From: Candidatus Aerophobota bacterium
GTDB lineage: Bacteria; Aerophobota; Aerophobia; Aerophobales; B3-G15
Assembly: GCA_014859225.1 (NCBI GenBank)
Contig: JACUUP010000004.1
Coordinates: forward strand, 1-33,649
Direction: 5' to 3'
DNA: 33,649 nucleotides
The position numbers and the translations under genes were made by a program. The notes beneath the pieces are model-generated. The model ran no database searches. It was not told where the DNA came from and saw nothing but the letters and a program-made list of their open reading frames with translations. Below are positions 27,152-33,649 of this stretch, in pieces (position 1 is the first letter of the stretch; each line of letters opens with the position of its first letter).

Positions 27152-28484
27152 GTTGCAGGGATAGCTCTGTAATATCTCCTGCCCCTAAGGTTACAACTAA
27201 ATCATTTTCCCTGAGATTTGCTTGGACAAACTGGATTATCCTTTCCCTGGAGGGGATGTAATAAGTAGGTAATGACCTTCTTTTTTGTAGAGCCTCAAAT
27301 AAAACTTTCCCATTGATTCCTGAAATTGGTCTTTCTCCCGCTGGATAAATCGGAGTAAGAATGAGTATATCAGCTTTATCAAAAGCAGTTAAAAATTTAG
27401 ATAACAAAAGTTTAGTTCTACTGTAGCGGTGGGGTTGAAATATAACAATAGTTCGCCTTCCAACTTTTTTTAACTCACCCAAAACAGCTTTAATCTCAGT
27501 TGGATGGTGAGCGTAATCATCAAATACGGGAACCTGTCCTATCTCTCCTACTTTTTCTATTCTTCTTTTCACTCCCTCAAAAGAGCAAAGGCTATTTTTA
27601 ATCTCTGTCCAGCTAATACCCAGAAGGTATCCAGTTGCAGTTGCCGCTAACGAGTTGTAGACATTATGCATACCGGGAAGAGGAACTGTAAGCTCTCCCA
27701 TATAATTTTTCTTATAATATACCTTAAAGCTGGATTGGAAAACCTGCAATTTAATATCTTCTGCCCGGATATCGGCTTGCTTATTAAGTCCATAAGTTAA
27801 AATCTTCTCCCTTTTTACCTTTTTGAATATGAAAGAGGATGCAGCATCATCCAGATTAAGAGCTCCTGTTCCTTGAGGTTTAACCTGATGCATGAATTTA
27901 ATGAAGGCGTACACGATATTCCTTGATGAGCCATAAAAATCAAGATGGTCATCTTCCACATTCGTGACAACGGCTATATCTGGATGAAAGTGAAGAAAGG
28001 AAGCATCAGATTCATCTGATTCTACGACCACGTAGCTACTTTTTCCCAATCTGCTATTAGAGCCTATTTTTTTTAAAATTCCTCCCATAAAGATAGAGGG
28101 GTCTTTCCCTGTATTTAAAAGAAGCTCTGCAATAAGAGCGGTGGTGGTTGTTTTGCCGTGGGTTCCTGCTACGATGATACTTTTTTTTGGGTTTATAATT
28201 TGAGCAACAAGTTTTCCTCTTGCAATCAAGGGAACTTTTCTTTTTTTTGCCTGCCTTATCTCGGGATTAGAGTTTTTAATTGCTGAGGAAAAGATAACTA
28301 AATCTGCACCATAGATTTGATTTTTTTTGTGGCCTTTGTAAATAATAGCTCCTTTGTGATGGAGGTGTTTTGTTATTTGTGTTTCTTTCGTATCCGACCC
28401 GGACACAGTGTATCCCAACTCAAGAAAAATTTTTGCCAGCCCACTCATTCCAATTCCTCCGATTCCAATGAAGTGTAGATGCAT
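27129..28484 (-). CDS. murC: UDP-N-acetylmuramate-L-alanine ligase
   Basis: HFIGIGGIGMSGLAKIFLELGYTVSGSD, VAGTHGKTTTTALIAELL, DDYAHHPTEIKAVLGELK. Confidence 0.97.
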   Translation of the reverse strand: MHLHFIGIGGIGMSGLAKIFLELGYTVSGSDTKETQITKHLHHKGAIIYKGHKKNQIYGADLVIFSSAIKNSNPEIRQAKKRKVPLIARGKLVAQIINPKKSIIVAGTHGKTTTTALIAELLLNTGKDPSIFMGGILKKIGSNSRLGKSSYVVVESDESDASFLHFHPDIAVVTNVEDDHLDFYGSSRNIVYAFIKFMHQVKPQGTGALNLDDAASSFIFKKVKREKILTYGLNKQADIRAEDIKLQVFQSSFKVYYKKNYMGELTVPLPGMHNVYNSLAATATGYLLGISWTEIKNSLCSFEGVKRRIEKVGEIGQVPVFDDYAHHPTEIKAVLGELKKVGRRTIVIFQPHRYSRTKLLLSKFLTAFDKADILILTPIYPAGERPISGINGKVLFEALQKRRSLPTYYIPSRERIIQFVQANLRENDLVVTLGAGDITELSLQLIPGEQR

Positions 28485-29593
28485 TAGTTTTTCTCCAGCT
28501 GCAAAATTAAACTGGTAAGGTTCTCTGCAGCTTCAGGTTTTCTTAAAGCAAGGCATGCTTTTTCCATCTTATCTCTTACTTCATTACTGAAAAATATCTG
28601 CTCAATTGTCATCTTAAGCAAAGATGGGTTTACCTTTTCCTGAGTAATTAGCTTTGCTGCCCCCTCTCTTTCCAGAAAAAGAGCGTTTTTTAACTGGTGC
28701 TTATTTGTGGCATAAGGATAGGGAATAAGTATGCAGGGAAGAGTGCAGGCGGTCATCTCTGAAATAGTTGTAGCTCCACTGCGGGATATAGCAACATCAC
28801 TTGCCGCCAGGGCATGGTGAATATGGGAAAGATAGGAGAAAACTTTCCCCCGGATATTTATTTTTTCAGTTTTTTCCCTTATCCAGGAATAATCTTTTTC
28901 ACCAGCAATTATCATGAATTGAATATTTTCTGCCCATTTTTCTTCTTGTATAAGGTAAAGAGTTTCAACGGCTAATTTATTTAAATGATGGGCACCCTGG
29001 CTTCCTCCTAAAAAAAGAATGGTAAATTTTTCCTTCTCCAGCCCTAATTTCCTTCTCCCCTCCTCTCTTGAGCAGGTTAAAATCTTTTCTCTTACTGGAT
29101 TGCCGGTTACAACTGCTTTTTTCCTGCTCCAGTAAGGGATATGTTCCATACTATCCTTAAAAGTAAGCGCTATTTTAGAAGCAAAGGGCAAAAGCATTTT
29201 ATTGGTGAGGGACAGATTGACATTTTGCTCGCAAATTATGATGGGTATACCGAAAAGAAAAGCTGATAATGCCACCGGATACGAGTGAAAACTACCCACC
29301 CCTACCAGCACATCTGGTTTAAATCTGAAGATAATCGTTGCAGATTGTACGAAAGAAATAATTATTTTTAAGGTAAAGCTTAGCCACTTCAGGGAAAAAG
29401 ACCTTGGCAGGGGCAAAACATCTATAGACACAAACTCTACATTTTCTTTTTCAACAATTTTTTTCTCAAGCTCCCTTTCTCCTCCAATCCATAAGATTGA
29501 GCAGTCAGGATACCTTTTTTTTATGCTTTGAACAAGGGCAATTGCAGGATAGATGTGCCCCCCTGTGCCTCCAGCGGCAATCAGAATTCTCAT
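28484..29593 (-). CDS. murG: UDP-N-acetylglucosamine transferase MurG
   Basis: MRILIAAGGTGGHIYPAIALVQSI, GGSQGAHHLN, SRSGATTISEMTACTLPCILIPYPYATNKHQLKNA. Start trimmed to ATG 29593, just after the secF stop. Confidence 0.96.
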   Translation of the reverse strand: MRILIAAGGTGGHIYPAIALVQSIKKRYPDCSILWIGGERELEKKIVEKENVEFVSIDVLPLPRSFSLKWLSFTLKIIISFVQSATIIFRFKPDVLVGVGSFHSYPVALSAFLFGIPIIICEQNVNLSLTNKMLLPFASKIALTFKDSMEHIPYWSRKKAVVTGNPVREKILTCSREEGRRKLGLEKEKFTILFLGGSQGAHHLNKLAVETLYLIQEEKWAENIQFMIIAGEKDYSWIREKTEKINIRGKVFSYLSHIHHALAASDVAISRSGATTISEMTACTLPCILIPYPYATNKHQLKNALFLEREGAAKLITQEKVNPSLLKMTIEQIFFSNEVRDKMEKACLALRKPEAAENLTSLILQLEKN

Positions 29594-29594
29594 C

Positions 29595-30710
29595 TTATTT
29601 CTTTGTTTTGCCCCAGGCATAAATTACAGGGGTTGCTACGAAACTGGATGAGTAGGTGCCAACAATCACTCCCACAAGAAGTGCGAAAGTAAATCCACGC
29701 AGAGGCTCTCCCCCCCACAGGAAAAGAATAAGAACGACAATAAAAGTGGTTAAAGAGGTTATAAGGGTGCGAGAAAGAGATTGGTTTATACTTAGGTTAA
29801 GAATCTTTTTTGAGGGAAGCTTCTTTTTTCTAAGTGTTTTGATGTTCTCTCGTATCCTGTCGTAAACAACAATTGTATCATTTAACGAATATCCAATAAT
29901 GGTTAAAATAGCGGCAACAATTGGAAGTGTAAATTCAAAATTAAATAAGGAGAGCAGTCCCACAGCGATTACAACATCGTGGGCAAGGGCTATTACCGCT
30001 CCTGCGGCAAAGCGAAACTCAAACCTCCATCCAATATAAATGAGCATGCCGATTAAACTAAAGGCAATTGCCAGAAGAGCGTTGCGTTGCAATTCTTCAC
30101 TCACCTTAGGTCCCATTAAGCTTACACTTAAAATTTCAAAGGGATTTTCTTTATTCACAAATTCAGTCTGGATAGCTTCTTGTATCTTAGATGCCATCTC
30201 CCGCGAGGTAACATCCTGAATAACAGATGCAAGGGCATCTTTTGTAGCCTTGTTTAAATTAATCTTATCAATCCTTTCAATATCAAGCGTAAGTTCTGTT
30301 ATTAGGTTTTCATATCCAATCCCCTCTATCCCGGGGATATTTTTCAACTCTTCAATACTTTGAAACTCGCCTTTGCTCTGGCGATAATCTATTATATTTG
30401 TGGCTATCACATCTGAAATTTCCTCCAGGTGGTATCTTATAAGGACAGTGTTTTCCTCCTGAGGCCCATAACGCTGGATAACCGCTCCTCCCAGACCAAC
30501 TCCCGAAAGAGCAGACCTTATCCTACCTATCTCAAAAGAGTTCTCAAATTTTAAGTGAGTTTCCATTCCTCCTGTAAAGTCAAGTCCTAATCCCAGCCCT
30601 CCTTTTAAAGCTATGGAAGATAAGCCAACCACAATAGCTATAATAGAAATGATAAAAGCCACCTTTCTCCATTTAATAAAATCTATATTTGTTTCACCTA
30701 AAAGTTGCAT
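29595..30710 (-). CDS. secF: Protein translocase subunit SecF with a helix-hairpin-helix-like insertion
   Basis: GLDFTGGMETHLKFE, SVSLMGPKVSEELQRNA, GYSLNDTIVVYDRIREN, LSRTLITSLTTFIVV; insertion at about residues 101-180. Confidence 0.95.
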   Translation of the reverse strand: MQLLGETNIDFIKWRKVAFIISIIAIVVGLSSIALKGGLGLGLDFTGGMETHLKFENSFEIGRIRSALSGVGLGGAVIQRYGPQEENTVLIRYHLEEISDVIATNIIDYRQSKGEFQSIEELKNIPGIEGIGYENLITELTLDIERIDKINLNKATKDALASVIQDVTSREMASKIQEAIQTEFVNKENPFEILSVSLMGPKVSEELQRNALLAIAFSLIGMLIYIGWRFEFRFAAGAVIALAHDVVIAVGLLSLFNFEFTLPIVAAILTIIGYSLNDTIVVYDRIRENIKTLRKKKLPSKKILNLSINQSLSRTLITSLTTFIVVLILFLWGGEPLRGFTFALLVGVIVGTYSSSFVATPVIYAWGKTKK

Positions 30711-30722
30711 TTTTACCTCTTT

Positions 30723-32015
30723 TTAAATACTCAGTTTTTGTACGGGTTTTCCCTCAAGAATGAGGTTAAATATAGCCCTCGTTACAACTACCGCGGTAAA
30801 TAAACTTGCCAGTATTCCAATGGAAAGAGTAGTGGCAAATCCTTTTACCGGACCTGTCCCAAATTGAAATAAAAGAAGAGAAACGATGAGCGTGGTAATG
30901 TTAGCATCAAGTATTGTGCGCAAAGCTCTGTCATACCCAACATCTACAGCAGAGCGAGGAGCCCTTTCTCTTCTAAGCTCCTCTCTAATCCGTTCAAAAA
31001 TAATCACATTTGCATCCACACTCATTCCTATGGTGAGAATCATTCCTGCAATACCGGGAAGGGTAAGCGTAGCTTTTAGGGCGGCAAGAGCTGCCATGAT
31101 AAAAATAAGATTAAGGATTAAAGCGGAGATTGCAATCATTCCTGCTTTTTTGTAGTAAATTCCCATAAAAATAATAACGGCTACAAATCCAGCTAATCCA
31201 GAGATTAAACCTTTTTGTATAGAGTCTCTACCCAGAGAAGGTCCAATGGTTGTGTGTTGAATAATGTTAAGAGGGACAGGGAGTGCGCCTGATTTTAAGA
31301 CTATTCTAAGCTCCGATGCCTCGTCCATGGTGAAGTTTCCCTCTATTACTGCTTTCCCCCCGGTAATCCGCGTTCTTATCACAGGAGCCGATTTTACCAC
31401 GTCATCCAGTATTATGGCTAATCGCTCTCCAATATGTCTTCCCGTAAGCTCGGCAAATTTTTCTGCTCCCTCACTGGTGAAATCAATAGATACGTAGGGC
31501 TGACCCCACTCGCCTATCTCCACGCGCGCATCTTTTATGGCGGCTCCGGTTAAAAGAGATTCTTTTTCTACCACGTAAGCTTTTCCCTCAGCATCATACA
31601 ATAGCTCGCTTCCAGAAGGAACGTTGCCCTCCAATGCTGCCTGGATATCGGCTCTTTCATTCAGCAACTTAAAGTCTAACAGTGCTGTTCTTCCGATAAT
31701 ATCTATTGCTCTTTGTGGCTCCTCTATGCCAGGAAGGTCAACTACTATCCTCTTTTCCCCCTGGCGTGCTATAGTTGGCTCCATAACCCCGAACTGGTCT
31801 ATGCGATTTCGGATAATCTCAAGGGCGGTATCAACCGTATCTTTCACGCTAACACCGGGAGGAATCCTGGTTTCATCTGCTTCCAGTACAAGATGCATTC
31901 CTCCTCTGAGGTCAAGCCCAAGGTTTATTTTTTCCCCGGGTGGATATATAGCCCAGATAGAGAGGGCAATTAAAACTACGACAAAAAGAAGTATCCACCT
32001 GCTGTAACCTCGCAT
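30723..32015 (-). CDS. secD: Protein translocase subunit SecD
   Basis: NLGLDLRGGMHLVLE, VDLPGIEEPQRAIDIIGRTALLDF, GMSVDANVIIFERIREE. Confidence 0.96.
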   Translation of the reverse strand: MRGYSRWILLFVVVLIALSIWAIYPPGEKINLGLDLRGGMHLVLEADETRIPPGVSVKDTVDTALEIIRNRIDQFGVMEPTIARQGEKRIVVDLPGIEEPQRAIDIIGRTALLDFKLLNERADIQAALEGNVPSGSELLYDAEGKAYVVEKESLLTGAAIKDARVEIGEWGQPYVSIDFTSEGAEKFAELTGRHIGERLAIILDDVVKSAPVIRTRITGGKAVIEGNFTMDEASELRIVLKSGALPVPLNIIQHTTIGPSLGRDSIQKGLISGLAGFVAVIIFMGIYYKKAGMIAISALILNLIFIMAALAALKATLTLPGIAGMILTIGMSVDANVIIFERIREELRRERAPRSAVDVGYDRALRTILDANITTLIVSLLLFQFGTGPVKGFATTLSIGILASLFTAVVVTRAIFNLILEGKPVQKLSI

Positions 32016-32130
32016 TGTTTTTTACTCCTTTTGATACATTAATTGCCTACTACTGTATCAAAAATAATAAGCCTTGTCAACAAGAATTTGCCCTTGAGGG
32101 GGGAGGATTAAAGGTGGGGGTGCAGCAATT

Positions 32131-33648
<1,518 letters not shown>

Positions 33649-33649
33649 T

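Overview
The window is AT-rich bacterial DNA, almost wall-to-wall protein coding, and mostly core chromosomal genes. In order: a truncated MFS transporter; a ThDP-dependent enzyme divergent from a class-IV aminotransferase; a LOG-family protein; a phasin-like coiled-coil protein with hom; rpsB-tsf-pyrH-frr; speD overlapping a DUF43/BpsA-type branched-polyamine synthase; a long minus-strand cluster (rpiB, purH, three small ORFs, glyA, folC, ptsI, phosphoglucose/phosphomannose isomerase, rarA); a membrane-anchored methyltransferase; recO with an RpoD-like sigma factor; ychF; rpsF-ssb-rpsR-rplI with a homocitrate-synthase-like enzyme; and a minus-strand glpK, secD, secF, murG, murC block. I saw no rRNA, tRNA, CRISPR array, prophage or complete transposon, and no clearly novel multi-gene defence or mobile system. 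The observations most worth a second look are: (1) a SecF whose extracytoplasmic loop carries a ComEA-like helix-hairpin-helix insertion; (2) the overlapping speD-bpsA pair; (3) a translationally coupled cassette of three small unknown ORFs, including a 28-aa ORF missing from the supplied track, between purH and glyA; (4) a perfect 23-bp inverted repeat bounding a 125-bp MITE/REP-like unit just upstream of the recO promoter; (5) a homocitrate-synthase/Re-citrate-synthase-like gene coupled to rplI. All family calls come from reading motifs; no database searches were run.
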